NCBI RefSeq assembly: GCF_016629665.1
Contig: NZ_JAEPRQ010000001.1
Coordinates: forward strand, 1-64,000
From: Paracoccus caeni
GTDB lineage: Bacteria; Pseudomonadota; Alphaproteobacteria; Rhodobacterales; Rhodobacteraceae
DNA: 64,000 nt
Direction: 5' to 3'
Shown here: piece after piece, positions 19,162-28,161 of the stretch
How positions within the stretch are numbered: the first letter of the stretch is position 1
Layout: every line of letters starts with the position of its first letter
Program-made: the position numbers and the translations under genes
Notes under the pieces: model-generated
Databases searched by the model: none
Told to the model about the DNA's origin: nothing
The model's input: the letters and a program-made list of their open reading frames with translations, nothing else

Positions 19162-22100
19162 ATGGAAGTCGGTACTGAACCTAACCAGACTGCGGGCCGT
19201 GATGCTGTTACAGGGGGGAAATTTCCGCCGGCGATCCGGTTGGCCGCCCAGATGCCGGAAGCCGGTGATGCGCGCGAGGAAGCGGAAAAGCTTGGTATCG
19301 AGTGGGAGCGGCCGGACGGCGACAATCGCTCTGCCAAATATATTCTGGATAACCATCCGGTGCTGAAAGACCTCGGCAATCAGGAGAAGATACGGGACAA
19401 GCTCAAGGAGCGCGTCGGGGATTTCGAAACCGATGCGGATGCCGCCTATCGCGCGGTTCAGGTGCTGGAACATATCGAAAAGTTCGACAGCAACGGCGAC
19501 AGGATCGCGGGCAAGGGCGTCGGCGACGGGCGCATCAACGGCATTACCCCGAATGAACAGGTCATCCACGGCACCGAGGCCGGTCGCCTGATGGATTTCG
19601 GCAAATACGGGTTTGAACATCTGAACGGGAACCTGAAGGACGCGGATTCGGCGTGGATGGACCCGGAGGCCAAGGATAAGGCGAAGTCGCTTGGCATCAG
19701 GTGGGAACGCCCCTCTGACGATAAGCGGTCGGCGCAGGACATCATCGACAAGGACCCGCTGCTAAAGAATCTGGGCAACCAGAGCGGCGTCAAGGACATG
19801 CTGAAGGACCGCGTCGGCGATTTCGAGAATGACGCCGATGCCGCCTATCGGGCCTCGCAGGTTCTGAACCATATCGAGCGCTTCGACAGCGACGGTAAGG
19901 AACAGAACGGCAAGAAGGTGGGCGATGGTGTCGTTGATGGCTTCACCAAAAGCGGCGAAGCGAAGAACGGCACCGAGGCCGGGCGTTTGCAGGATTTCGG
20001 CAAATACGGCTTTGACCATCTTCAGGGCGAATTGCCGAACCAGCTTGATGCGGCTGACGATGAGGATGCCCGCGAACAGGCGGAAGCGCTTGGCATCGCA
20101 TGGGAACGGCCCGAGGATGACGACCGATCGGCGCAAGATATCATCGACGGCGATCCGCTGCTGAAGAACCTCGGCAATCAGAGCGATGTCAAGGAACGGC
20201 TGAAGGAACGGGTCGGCGATTTCGAAACCGATGCCGATGCAGCCTACCGGGCTTCACAGGTTCTGCGCCATGTCGAGCGGTTCGACGCGGAAGGCGAAGC
20301 CATCGTCGGCAAGAATGTCGCGAACGGCAAAGTCGATGGCTTCACCAATAGCGACGAGGCCAGGCATGGAACCGAGGCGGGCAGGCTTCAGGACTTTGGC
20401 AAATACGGCTTCGAGGCCCTGTCCGGCGATCTGAACGAGCTGCCAGAGACCTCTGACAAAGAATCGGCCCAGAGCGACGCGGAAGAATTGGGCATCCAAT
20501 GGGAACGCCCGGAAGGCGATGACCGCTCGGCGAAGGATATCCTGAGCGATTATCCTTTGCTGCGGAATCTGGGCAATCAAAGCGGCGTCAAGGACATGCT
20601 GAAAGAGCGTGTCGGCGATTTCGACACTGACGCCGATGCCGCCTATCGCGCGGCGCAGGTGCTGGAGCATGTTCAGCAATTCGACAGCGATGGAAAGCAG
20701 ATCAAGCGTGATCGGTCGCGCGGCAATGACAAGATCGACGGCTTTACCAGCAGCGACGAGGCGCGCCCCGAGACCGAGGCCGCCCGGCTTCAGGATTTTG
20801 GCAAATACGGCTTCACCCACCTGAACGGCAAGCTGGAAGACCGCTCTGCCATCGAGGCGGGCGACAAGGTCGAGATCAAGGATGAAGAGGCCGAGCGTGA
20901 GAAGGCCGAAGCCTTGGGCCTGAAATGGGAACGTCCCGAAGGCGATGGCCGTTCAGCCCATGACATCATTCAGGGCTCGCCCCTGTTGCGTGATCTGGGC
21001 AATCAAGAGGATGTCCGCGACATGCTGAAAAGCCGGGTCGGCGATTTCGAGCGTGACCCGGATGCCGCCTATCGCGCCGAGCAGGTTCTGAACCATATCG
21101 AGATGTTCGATGGCGAAGGGAATACCCGCAACGACAAGCATGTCGGCAACGACCGTGTTGACGGTTTCACCGGCAGCGATCAGGCCAAACCCGATACCGA
21201 AGCGGGCCGCCTGAAGGATTTCGGCAAATACGGCTTTGGCAATCTGAAGGGCAATGTCCCTGATTATTCCGAGGTCGGGAATGATGCCGAAAGCCGCGAA
21301 AAGGCCGAGGCGCTTGGGATCGAATGGGAACGCCCCGAGGGTGATGACCGCTCGGCCAGGGATATCGTGAACGGCACGCCGGTCTTGCGCGATCTGGGCA
21401 ATCAAAGCGGTGTCCGCGATCTGCTGAAAAGCCGGGTCGGCGATTTCGAAACCGATGCCGATGCGGCCTACCGCGCCAAGCAGGTGCTGGAGCGGATCGA
21501 GAAATATGACAGCAGCGGCAAGCCGCAGGCGGGTGACAAGGTCGATAACGGCAAGGTCGATGGCTTCACCAATAGCGGCGAGGCCGAGAACGGGACCGAG
21601 GCGGGCCGTTTGCAGGATTTCGGCAAATACGGTTTTGACAGCCTTGAGGCAGAGATGGCCTCGGGCGATCAGTTCGATAAATATCTGGAAAAGAACCCCG
21701 ACGCCGACGGCGCGTCGAAGAAGATCACCGAATATGCGTCAATCCTGCACGACAATTTCGACACGGTGATGAAGGCGACCGGCGGCGGCGAATTCATGAC
21801 GGTCGAGAAGCTGCAACAGTTCAAGGACGAATATCCGGGTCTTGACGGCAAATTCGGTGAAGCCATCGATTTCTGGAGCAATCCCGGCAGCTTCTCGGCG
21901 CTGGAAACCAGTCTGGACAAGCTGCGCTATGATTCCGATGGCCTGCTGGCGAAGAAGGACATTTCGCACTGGATCGAAAAGGAAGCGCCCAAAGACGCGG
22001 AATCCGCGATCCACATGGTCGTCGATGCCGCGGATCGTAATTCGGTTGCGGGGGTCAATACGAAGCAATTCGACGACGAAATCTTCCGTGACCCCGACCG

Positions 22101-23622
22101 CTTCTCGCCGAAAGAGAAGGCGGCGGTCCTGCAGGATCTGCGCACAGGACGTGATCTGGTGGCCATCGGGCAGCAATCCGGCATGTGGGACCTGCCGCAG
22201 ATGGAGAAGAAGCTTTCCAATCAGGCCGGTCTGAAGGGCACGCCGGACGAGATCATTGCCGAGATCGACCAGAAGATCGCGATCCTGAGCAAGGACCCCG
22301 AGGTTACGGAGTTCATGAACGAAAACGCCGCCAATGCGCTGACCGATTTCGTGGACAGCAATCCGGCGCTGAAGAAAGAGCTGGAAAGCACCTACAAGAA
22401 CGACATTCAAAACGGCGCGTTTCTGGAGGACAACTGGAACGGCGAGAATGCCTCGACGCGGACGGAAAGCCTTGGCTCTTTCTTCCAGACGGGGCGGATG
22501 TATCAGGCAGCGCTTGGGCTGGACGACCAGAAGGTGTTGCAGGACGCCGTCAAGAACTCGAAACACAATGGCGAGTTGCAGGATTTCTACGAAAAATCGC
22601 TGGTCTCGGGCGATCGCTTCAAAGAGCTTTTGCAGGACAATTCCCCGGAAGAGGCGATCAGTGCCTTCAGCATGGAGGTGGCGCTTTACAACTCGGCGCT
22701 GGATCGTGACTTCACCAACGGCTTCGACAGTGAATTGCAGGACAATTTCACCAATCTCGCCAAGGACAACATCTTCAAGGATGCGACCTTCGACGATCTG
22801 AAGGCAGCCTTCGGCGTCGATGGCGGTGAAGAGCTGGACGAAGAAAAGCTGCTCACCATGGTCGAGGAATTGGCCGAGACCAATCCAGAGCTGCTGGTCG
22901 ATGTGAACGGCAAGATGGCGAAGCCGATGGATTTCGTCGGTGCGTTCAAGGCGCAATGGGACATTCTGAACGGCGGACTTGGGACGCTGAACGATCTGGA
23001 ATTGCTGAACGGCGGCACCACCAAGAACATGCTGGACAAGGGGGTCATGCACGGCGTCACGGGTCTGATGCTGGCGGGTGTGACCATCGGCAAGGCCATC
23101 GCCGCCGATGACCCTATGACTGAAAAGCAGAAGGTGGAGATTGCGATCGGTTCCGTGCAAACGGCAGCAACGCTGGCGCAGGGCGGAACCAAGGGGTTCA
23201 AGGACTATCTGACCAAGGCCGGATTTGGCGACAAGGCCCAAAGCATTCCCGGCAATGTCGGGGTGTTGGCCGGCGTGGCGCTGGCCGCCTATGGGATCTT
23301 CGACGGTGTGAAGTCGATCCGAAATGGCGATCCTTTGACCGGCGGGATGACCATTGCAACAAACAGCATCGGCCTGATGGGCGGGCTGGTTTCGGGTGTG
23401 AAATCCGGGATGGGGCTGCTTGGGATGACGGTGCCGCATTTCATCACCGCCTTGTCGGGCGGATTGGGGCTTGCGGGCAGCGTTCTGGGCGCCGCGTCGA
23501 TCTTTATCCTGGCGGCGATCCAGCAAAGCGAAATGTCGTCGCGAGAGAATGATTACACCAATCTTCTGAAATCGCGCCTGTCGAAATACGGCATCAGCGG
23601 AGAGACAACGGCCGGTGCCTGA
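19162..23622 (+). CDS. Giant NolX/HrpF-like T3SS translocon candidate with six repeats
   Basis: A 1486-residue protein starting at ATG 19162 (GGAG eight bases upstream), without a Sec signal, as expected for a T3SS substrate. Residues about 40-830 hold six tandem units of about 133-142 residues. Each unit contains (I/L)xWERP, LGNQ, VGDFxxDxDAAYRAxQVLxH, a Ca-loop-like FDxxGxxxxxxxxxxGxxDGFT segment and TEAGRLQDFGKYGF. The last 650 residues are unique and end with hydrophobic stretches (about 1293-1312 and 1363-1453). This layout, repeats followed by hydrophobic C-terminal segments, recalls NolX/NopX and HrpF, the putative translocon proteins of rhizobial and Xanthomonas T3SS, but with more repeats. 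It lies beside a Rhc-like T3SS. Family membership is judged by eye; HrpK-type proteins are an alternative. Confidence 0.6.
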   Translation: MEVGTEPNQTAGRDAVTGGKFPPAIRLAAQMPEAGDAREEAEKLGIEWERPDGDNRSAKYILDNHPVLKDLGNQEKIRDKLKERVGDFETDADAAYRAVQVLEHIEKFDSNGDRIAGKGVGDGRINGITPNEQVIHGTEAGRLMDFGKYGFEHLNGNLKDADSAWMDPEAKDKAKSLGIRWERPSDDKRSAQDIIDKDPLLKNLGNQSGVKDMLKDRVGDFENDADAAYRASQVLNHIERFDSDGKEQNGKKVGDGVVDGFTKSGEAKNGTEAGRLQDFGKYGFDHLQGELPNQLDAADDEDAREQAEALGIAWERPEDDDRSAQDIIDGDPLLKNLGNQSDVKERLKERVGDFETDADAAYRASQVLRHVERFDAEGEAIVGKNVANGKVDGFTNSDEARHGTEAGRLQDFGKYGFEALSGDLNELPETSDKESAQSDAEELGIQWERPEGDDRSAKDILSDYPLLRNLGNQSGVKDMLKERVGDFDTDADAAYRAAQVLEHVQQFDSDGKQIKRDRSRGNDKIDGFTSSDEARPETEAARLQDFGKYGFTHLNGKLEDRSAIEAGDKVEIKDEEAEREKAEALGLKWERPEGDGRSAHDIIQGSPLLRDLGNQEDVRDMLKSRVGDFERDPDAAYRAEQVLNHIEMFDGEGNTRNDKHVGNDRVDGFTGSDQAKPDTEAGRLKDFGKYGFGNLKGNVPDYSEVGNDAESREKAEALGIEWERPEGDDRSARDIVNGTPVLRDLGNQSGVRDLLKSRVGDFETDADAAYRAKQVLERIEKYDSSGKPQAGDKVDNGKVDGFTNSGEAENGTEAGRLQDFGKYGFDSLEAEMASGDQFDKYLEKNPDADGASKKITEYASILHDNFDTVMKATGGGEFMTVEKLQQFKDEYPGLDGKFGEAIDFWSNPGSFSALETSLDKLRYDSDGLLAKKDISHWIEKEAPKDAESAIHMVVDAADRNSVAGVNTKQFDDEIFRDPDRFSPKEKAAVLQDLRTGRDLVAIGQQSGMWDLPQMEKKLSNQAGLKGTPDEIIAEIDQKIAILSKDPEVTEFMNENAANALTDFVDSNPALKKELESTYKNDIQNGAFLEDNWNGENASTRTESLGSFFQTGRMYQAALGLDDQKVLQDAVKNSKHNGELQDFYEKSLVSGDRFKELLQDNSPEEAISAFSMEVALYNSALDRDFTNGFDSELQDNFTNLAKDNIFKDATFDDLKAAFGVDGGEELDEEKLLTMVEELAETNPELLVDVNGKMAKPMDFVGAFKAQWDILNGGLGTLNDLELLNGGTTKNMLDKGVMHGVTGLMLAGVTIGKAIAADDPMTEKQKVEIAIGSVQTAATLAQGGTKGFKDYLTKAGFGDKAQSIPGNVGVLAGVALAAYGIFDGVKSIRNGDPLTGGMTIATNSIGLMGGLVSGVKSGMGLLGMTVPHFITALSGGLGLAGSVLGAASIFILAAIQQSEMSSRENDYTNLLKSRLSKYGISGETTAGA
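19280..21655 (+). repeat. Six in-frame tandem repeats in the NolX/HrpF-like gene
   Basis: Period about 400-425 bases. The Trp codon of the WERP motif occurs near 19303, 19702, 20101, 20500, 20926 and 21325, and each unit ends with GGCAAATACGG(C/T)TT encoding GKYGF. The copies differ at many silent positions, so they are old duplications kept by selection rather than a recent expansion. The 426-base spacing between units 4 and 5 reflects inserted residues. Confidence 0.9.
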
Positions 23623-23669
23623 CATGGCTCTTTCCGGGTCATGATGCGAAATAATCAATGGGAGGAAAT

Positions 23670-24938
23670 ATGGAAATCGGAAAAACGTTTCCCGGCCAAA
23701 ATATCGGGGATATTTTCGGAGGCGGCGTCGGCAATATATTCGACGATCTCGACAAATTCGCCGACAAACTTCCGCTCAAAAAACCGGCGGTGACCACCGA
23801 CTATACGTTTGGCACGTTCAACGCCTATGGCGGAAAGGGCTATGATCTTCAATCCGAGGTGGATGAGATCGGCAATTTCGTCAACGGGACCGGACCGCAA
23901 GGTGATGCGCCTCTGGACATCGTGGGGTTTCAAGAGGTTGGCGGCGTTCAGCCGGGGTCACAGATCGCCGGTGAAATGGCGCGGAATGGCATGAACGGCT
24001 ATATGGATGAGGGCGGGAATCCGATCTATTGGAAGGCGTCAAAATTCGATGTCGTTCATCAGGAAACGCTTGTTATCCATGATAAAAATGAGGTTCCGTC
24101 GGGGCCGGGCGTGCCCGAAAACATCGGTGACGACCGCGTTTCGGATCAGCGGCGCACCACGACGTTTGTTGTTCTGAAGGACAAAGAGACAGGCGCGGAA
24201 ATGCTGGTGACCAACCGGCATCAGGATCACCAGATCAAGGGCTGGAATCACGAAAATCACCGTGATGCGCATAAAGCGATGAGCAATATCAAAGCCGACG
24301 AAATCATGGAAAAGTTTCCCGGCATCAGCGCCCGCGTTGATCTTGGGGATTTCAACGAAGGGCTTTCAGACGTTGATCGAATTGGCCCGGAAAGCGTTGA
24401 TCCGGATAATCCGAGCGACAATAAATACGATACCACCACAGATGAAACGTATATCGACCACATTCTCTCTGAGGGATCGGATTTTGAAACCTCTGCCGGG
24501 GATACGAAAACCCATTACTATGAGAAAGTGAAAGGCGAAGGCCATTTCAATAGCGATTCCTATTCGCATCCGATGATGTCGCAAACCATCACGGTCCGAT
24601 CCAGCCAAGAAGAAATTGACCGGGCCGAAGATGACCGCGCACTTCCCGGAAATGGTTCGGGTGCGGTGTTCTATGAGGATGGCGCGTATCGCGGTGACGC
24701 CTGGGCCGTGGGGTTCGGCAGGGACAGCTTTAGCAGCTATGATGGCTTCGATGGCTGGAAGCATAAGGACTGGAACGACGACACCACCTCGATTGCGGTG
24801 ACGCCTGATGCTGATCTGACCGTCTATAAAGAGACGGATCATGATGGTGAGGACGGTTGGAAAGTTGACGAGTCAACGTCGAATGTCGGCAAAGACTGGA
24901 ATGACAAGATTTCCGCTTATCACCTGAAGAACCGATAG
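23670..24938 (+). CDS. EEP-fold hydrolase with beta/gamma-crystallin domain; candidate T3SS effector
   Basis: A 422-residue protein without a signal peptide. Residues 44-310 carry the complete catalytic set of the endonuclease/exonuclease/phosphatase superfamily: Asn51 (FNAY), Glu89 (FQEV), His184 (TNRHQDH), Asp227/Asn229 (GDFNE), Asp263-His264 (YIDHI) and His300 (SYSHP). Residues about 332-420 look like a beta/gamma-crystallin domain (VFYEDGAYRGDAW and WNDKISAYHL), often Ca-binding. EEP enzymes include DNase I-like nucleases, CdtB, sphingomyelinases and inositol phosphatases; which substrate applies cannot be told. The start is ATG 23670 right after GGGAGGA (spacing short); ATG 23658 has no site. 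It lies 47 bases after the translocon-like gene and converges on the T3SS cluster, so an effector role is inferred. Its base composition looks lower in GC than that of its neighbours. Confidence 0.7.
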   Translation: MEIGKTFPGQNIGDIFGGGVGNIFDDLDKFADKLPLKKPAVTTDYTFGTFNAYGGKGYDLQSEVDEIGNFVNGTGPQGDAPLDIVGFQEVGGVQPGSQIAGEMARNGMNGYMDEGGNPIYWKASKFDVVHQETLVIHDKNEVPSGPGVPENIGDDRVSDQRRTTTFVVLKDKETGAEMLVTNRHQDHQIKGWNHENHRDAHKAMSNIKADEIMEKFPGISARVDLGDFNEGLSDVDRIGPESVDPDNPSDNKYDTTTDETYIDHILSEGSDFETSAGDTKTHYYEKVKGEGHFNSDSYSHPMMSQTITVRSSQEEIDRAEDDRALPGNGSGAVFYEDGAYRGDAWAVGFGRDSFSSYDGFDGWKHKDWNDDTTSIAVTPDADLTVYKETDHDGEDGWKVDESTSNVGKDWNDKISAYHLKNR

Positions 24939-25055
24939 GTCTGGTACCCCACCGGCGGCCATCGGGTTTTCTTCTTGGCTCGATGGCCTGCCGTACCTTC
25001 GCGTCCAGCCCGTAGGTATCTGGCTTCTGAAAAGCCTATAGCACAATGCAAAAAC

Positions 25056-25076
25056 CCCCGCCCTTGAAAGGCGGGG
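25056..25076 (-). terminator. Terminator at the end of the T3SS minus-strand operon
   Basis: A 7-bp GC stem (CCCCGCC at 25056-25062 with GGCGGGG at 25070-25076). On the minus strand it is followed by GGTTTTTGC, a rho-independent terminator. It lies about 90 bases beyond the tiny frame at 25165-25254. An inverted repeat at 24957-24964/24981-24988 (GGCCATCG/CGATGGCC, with a T-rich spacer) may end the convergent EEP gene. Confidence 0.75.
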
Positions 25077-25164
25077 AGATGCTCCCTGTTGGAGATGCCG
25101 AGATTATTTATAGATGTCTTCGGCAGTTTATATCAGGAGGTGTTTCTGCCCTGCGGGACGAAAA

Positions 25165-25254
25165 TCAGCCGCCCATCGCATTACGCAGAGCATCAAGCAT
25201 CGCGTTATACTGAGCCTACTGCATAGCTGCGAGGAGTTCTTGAAGTTGCTGCAT
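25165..25254 (-). other. Tiny frame with perfect ribosome-binding site and an in-frame amber codon
   Basis: On the minus strand AAGGAGG stands nine bases before an ATG at 25254. It opens MQQLQELLAAMQ, then a TAG (25218-25216), then 16 more in-frame residues (AQYNAMLDALRNAMGG) and TGA. The two halves have the same Ala/Leu/Gln/Met-rich helical character, suggesting one 28-29-residue helical peptide interrupted by an amber codon. The frame sits 150 bases after sctU and before the operon terminator, so it is transcribed with the T3SS. It may be a 12-residue peptide, a recently broken small gene, or a read-through product. Confidence 0.4.
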
Positions 25255-25403
25255 GGATTCTACCCTCCTTGTCGTTTTGATATATTTGCCCTTAGGACGA
25301 TCATTTGTCGCAATTCACGTTTGACGAGTCCAGAGTTTATATTCGCGGATTTGGACGGGATCATTAAATCGGCGATTAATCGCCATCTTTAACCCGGCAA
25401 CAT

Positions 25404-26426
25404 TTATGTCGCGAGGTATCGGACAATCGCCATAATCTGTTCATCGTTGGTCACATATTGACCGACGGGAATGGCTGCGATCATCGCGGTCGCATGTGCG
25501 TCTTCCGAGCGTGGCGCCTTACTGTTGCGAAGTGCGCGGGCGATGGCCTCGGCACCACGAACGCGACCGACAACCAGAGGGGCAGGCGTCTCGTCAGGGA
25601 CATAACGCAATGCGACGGCGATGTGAGGGGCGGCATAGATGATGGTCGTGGCTTGTCCCCATCCGGTCGGGCGTTCAAGCATGTCGCGGCGATCGCCCTT
25701 GATCCGGCTGCGCAGTTGGGGATCGCCGTGCTGATCCTTCAATTCGCGCTTGAACTCGGTCATGGTCATCTTCTGATCGTTGAGGAAAGCTGAACGCTGG
25801 ACCAGATAATCGAAAAGCGCGGTCAGAAGCAGGATCGCCACAAGCGCACCAAGCAGCGGGACGGTGATCGCGATGGCCGCCTCTTGCGTACAGGGCAGTC
25901 CGCAATAGGGCGCGGTGAATAAGGCGGCGGCGGAATAGGCGAGGATCACGGCCAGCGCGGTGAAGATCACGCTGACCCGGATCACATGCATCAGGAAGGT
26001 CATGAACGACCGCTTGCTGAAGATCTTGAAGAAGCCGGTCGCGGGGTTGATCTTGTTGAAGTCGGGCTTCAGCGGCTCGGTCACGAAGAGCGGACCACCG
26101 GCGATCAACATGCCGGCAAGAATGCTGAGTGTGACGACCAGAATCATCAATGGCAGGCAGATCTGGATGATGATCTTCAGGGCAAGGTCCAGAAGATCGG
26201 ACAGGGCCGCGCTGAAGACCAGTTCAGGCGGCGGCGTATAGGTGAACATGCTGTGCAGCAGATCGGACAGATGACTGCGGCGCGAATAGAGATAGATCAG
26301 GACCGCCAGTGTCACCAGCGACGCGATGGAATCGCGCGAGGTCACAACCTGCCCCTTTTCCCGCGCCTTTTTCAGCTTGCGGGCCGAGGCTGGTAGCGAC
26401 TTCTGCTCGGAACCCTGACCGCTCAT
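25404..26426 (-). CDS. sctU: T3SS export switch protein SctU with altered autocleavage motif
   Basis: FlhB/YscU/RhcU family inner-membrane component that switches substrate class, 340 residues with an N-terminal basic stretch (SARKLKKAREKGQV), four membrane segments between about 30 and 210, and the cytoplasmic domain. The near-invariant NPTH self-cleavage motif is absent: the sequence reads IIYAAPHIAVALRY, so Asn263 of YscU corresponds to Ala265, followed by Ala266-Pro267-His268. The codons GCC GCC CCT CAC (25634-25623) are clear. Without the Asn, the usual cyclisation cleavage should not occur. It starts overlapping sctT (ATGA) and is the last long gene of the operon. Confidence 0.92.
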   Translation of the reverse strand: MSGQGSEQKSLPASARKLKKAREKGQVVTSRDSIASLVTLAVLIYLYSRRSHLSDLLHSMFTYTPPPELVFSAALSDLLDLALKIIIQICLPLMILVVTLSILAGMLIAGGPLFVTEPLKPDFNKINPATGFFKIFSKRSFMTFLMHVIRVSVIFTALAVILAYSAAALFTAPYCGLPCTQEAAIAITVPLLGALVAILLLTALFDYLVQRSAFLNDQKMTMTEFKRELKDQHGDPQLRSRIKGDRRDMLERPTGWGQATTIIYAAPHIAVALRYVPDETPAPLVVGRVRGAEAIARALRNSKAPRSEDAHATAMIAAIPVGQYVTNDEQIMAIVRYLAT

Positions 26427-27259
26427 CTGACCGCGCCGCTGAGGAATTTTGCCAATGCGTCGGCGCCGAAGCTGTCATGGCCGACCAGCGCCAGCATGTA
26501 TCGGCCCAGAAGCGGCATGAAGAAGACCAGCATCAGCAGATAGACGACCTGCTTGGCCGACATCGCCAGAAAGGTCGGGTTGATCTGCGGCATGTATTTG
26601 GTCGAGATCGCGATGACGATCTCGGTCAGCAGCAACGGGATCAGGATCGGCATCGCTAGGATCAAACCCGCGCGCAACAGATCGTCAAGAAGCGCCAGCA
26701 ACAGGCGGCCTTGCCCCGGATCTGGCCATGCCAGCGGCCCGAAGAGCGGGAAAAGCTGATAGCTGCTCAAGATCGGACCGAAGACCGCGGGAATCAGGAT
26801 GCCCTCGGCGGTCAGCAGCAACACCGCGACCAGAAAGAAAAAATTGCCGCTGATCGTCACCTGCCCGCCGGTCGGGTCGGTATCGGTGGCCGAGGCAGCG
26901 CCCCGTTGCGTGTCAAGAATTTCACCGGCAGCGATGGCGGCCCAGAAGGGAATGCCGGTGATCAGGCCCAGAATGACCCCGATGATCACCTCGCGCAGCA
27001 GATGGAACGGCATGTTGCCGGGCTCCAGCAAACTTGGGTCTCCGGCGGCCATCACAGCACCTGTGGGCAGTAAGGGCAGGGTCATCGCCACCATGACCGA
27101 GCCGCGCAGCAGGCCGAAATTGATGCCGAAACGACCGAAGATCGGGTGGACCATCACAAAGCCAAGTGCCCGCCCGCCGATAATCACGAAAAGCGCCATC
27201 ATGTCCGCGAAGATGACACTCATATCACCAGCAGCGGCCAAGTCTTCCAGCGCGTTCAT
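26423..27259 (-). CDS. sctT: T3SS export apparatus protein SctT
   Basis: A 278-residue FliR/YscT/RhcT-family inner-membrane protein with about six to eight hydrophobic segments. Recognisable stretches are GRALGFVMVHPIFGRFGINFGLLRGSVMVAM near residues 28-58 and the conserved LLTEIVIAIST. It sits between sctS and sctU as in nearly all T3SS and flagellar export clusters, and overlaps both by four bases. With SctR and SctS it builds the helical export gate. Confidence 0.9.
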   Translation of the reverse strand: MNALEDLAAAGDMSVIFADMMALFVIIGGRALGFVMVHPIFGRFGINFGLLRGSVMVAMTLPLLPTGAVMAAGDPSLLEPGNMPFHLLREVIIGVILGLITGIPFWAAIAAGEILDTQRGAASATDTDPTGGQVTISGNFFFLVAVLLLTAEGILIPAVFGPILSSYQLFPLFGPLAWPDPGQGRLLLALLDDLLRAGLILAMPILIPLLLTEIVIAISTKYMPQINPTFLAMSAKQVVYLLMLVFFMPLLGRYMLALVGHDSFGADALAKFLSGAVR

Positions 27260-27510
27260 CCCTGCGAGATCCGCGAGAAAATATCGACGGTAAAGGCCAC
27301 CAGCTTTGCCGACAGCGCGCCGCCGGTCAGCACGATCACCGCACCGACTGCGAACAGCTTGATCGCCTGCGGCAGGGTCTGGTCCTGAATCTGTGTCAGC
27401 GCCTGTATCAGACCCACCACCAGACCGATCGCCGTTGCCACCGCGATGGCGGGCATCGACAGTTGGAAGACCAGGATCAGGGCATGGGTCAGGGATTCAT
27501 AAAGCTGCAT
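27256..27510 (-). CDS. sctS: T3SS export apparatus protein SctS
   Basis: An 84-residue FliQ/YscS family protein with two membrane hairpins (residues about 10-38 and 46-70), containing the family pattern VVGLIQALTQIQDQTL. The length is typical (80-90). It lies six bases after sctR, and its stop overlaps the sctT start. Confidence 0.92.
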   Translation of the reverse strand: MQLYESLTHALILVFQLSMPAIAVATAIGLVVGLIQALTQIQDQTLPQAIKLFAVGAVIVLTGGALSAKLVAFTVDIFSRISQG

Positions 27511-27516
27511 GCCGCC

Positions 27517-28161
27517 TCACACATAGCTCATCACCAGCCCATGAGTCAGCCGCGACCAGCCATCCGCCGCCACGAACAGCAGCAGCTTGAACGGCAGCGA
27601 GATGACCGTGGGCGACACCATCATCATGCCAAGCGCCGTCAGCACGTTGGTAACGACAAGATCGACGACGATGAACGGCAGATACAGCAGCACCCCGATC
27701 TGGAAAGCCTTGGTCAGTTCGGCCGTCACAAAGGCTGGCGCGAGGATAAAGATATCGCTTTCCTGCGGCATCACGGCATTTTCGGAATGCATCTCCTGCG
27801 CGGCGGCAAGGAAGAATTCGCGGTCCTGCGGCGTGGTGAAGCGCATCAGAAAGTCGCGCACCGGCTCGACCCCGCGCGAGAAGATGTCGGGCCATTCGGC
27901 GGGCGCGGGCATTTGCGTCAAGGTGCCGCCCGCGGTCACCGCATTCAGCGAAGCCGCAAAGACCGGCGACATGACATAGCCGGTCAGCACCACCGCAACC
28001 CCGTAAAGCACGATATTTGGCGGCGTCTGCATCGTGCCCAAGGCATTGCGCACCAGAAATAGCACCACCGCGATCTTTACGAAGGCGGTCAGGCTGACGA
28101 TCAGGAAGGGAATGACCGTAAAGCCCGCCGCGATCAGCAGGAGGGGAAACGGGCTATCCAT
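27517..28161 (-). CDS. sctR: T3SS export apparatus protein SctR
   Basis: A 214-residue FliP/YscR family protein. Landmarks are FLIVSLTAFVKIAVVLFLVRNALGTMQTPPN near residues 19-49 and the C-terminal VDLVVTNVLTALGMMMVSP. The ATG shares a base with the TAA of sctQ. It forms the pentameric core of the export gate. The length matches the family (about 215). Confidence 0.95.
   Translation of the reverse strand: MDSPFPLLLIAAGFTVIPFLIVSLTAFVKIAVVLFLVRNALGTMQTPPNIVLYGVAVVLTGYVMSPVFAASLNAVTAGGTLTQMPAPAEWPDIFSRGVEPVRDFLMRFTTPQDREFFLAAAQEMHSENAVMPQESDIFILAPAFVTAELTKAFQIGVLLYLPFIVVDLVVTNVLTALGMMMVSPTVISLPFKLLLFVAADGWSRLTHGLVMSYV

Noticed and set aside
19280..21655. Regular repeats considered as a CRISPR array or satellite
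   Set aside because: Units of about 400 bases stay in one reading frame, diverge at silent sites and encode a conserved protein module; there are no short identical repeats with spacers.
21739..23658. A 639-residue open frame antisense to the NolX/HrpF-like gene
   Set aside because: It is the reverse complement of a GC-rich coding sequence, has no ribosome-binding site and a His/Arg/Gln-rich composition typical of antisense frames.
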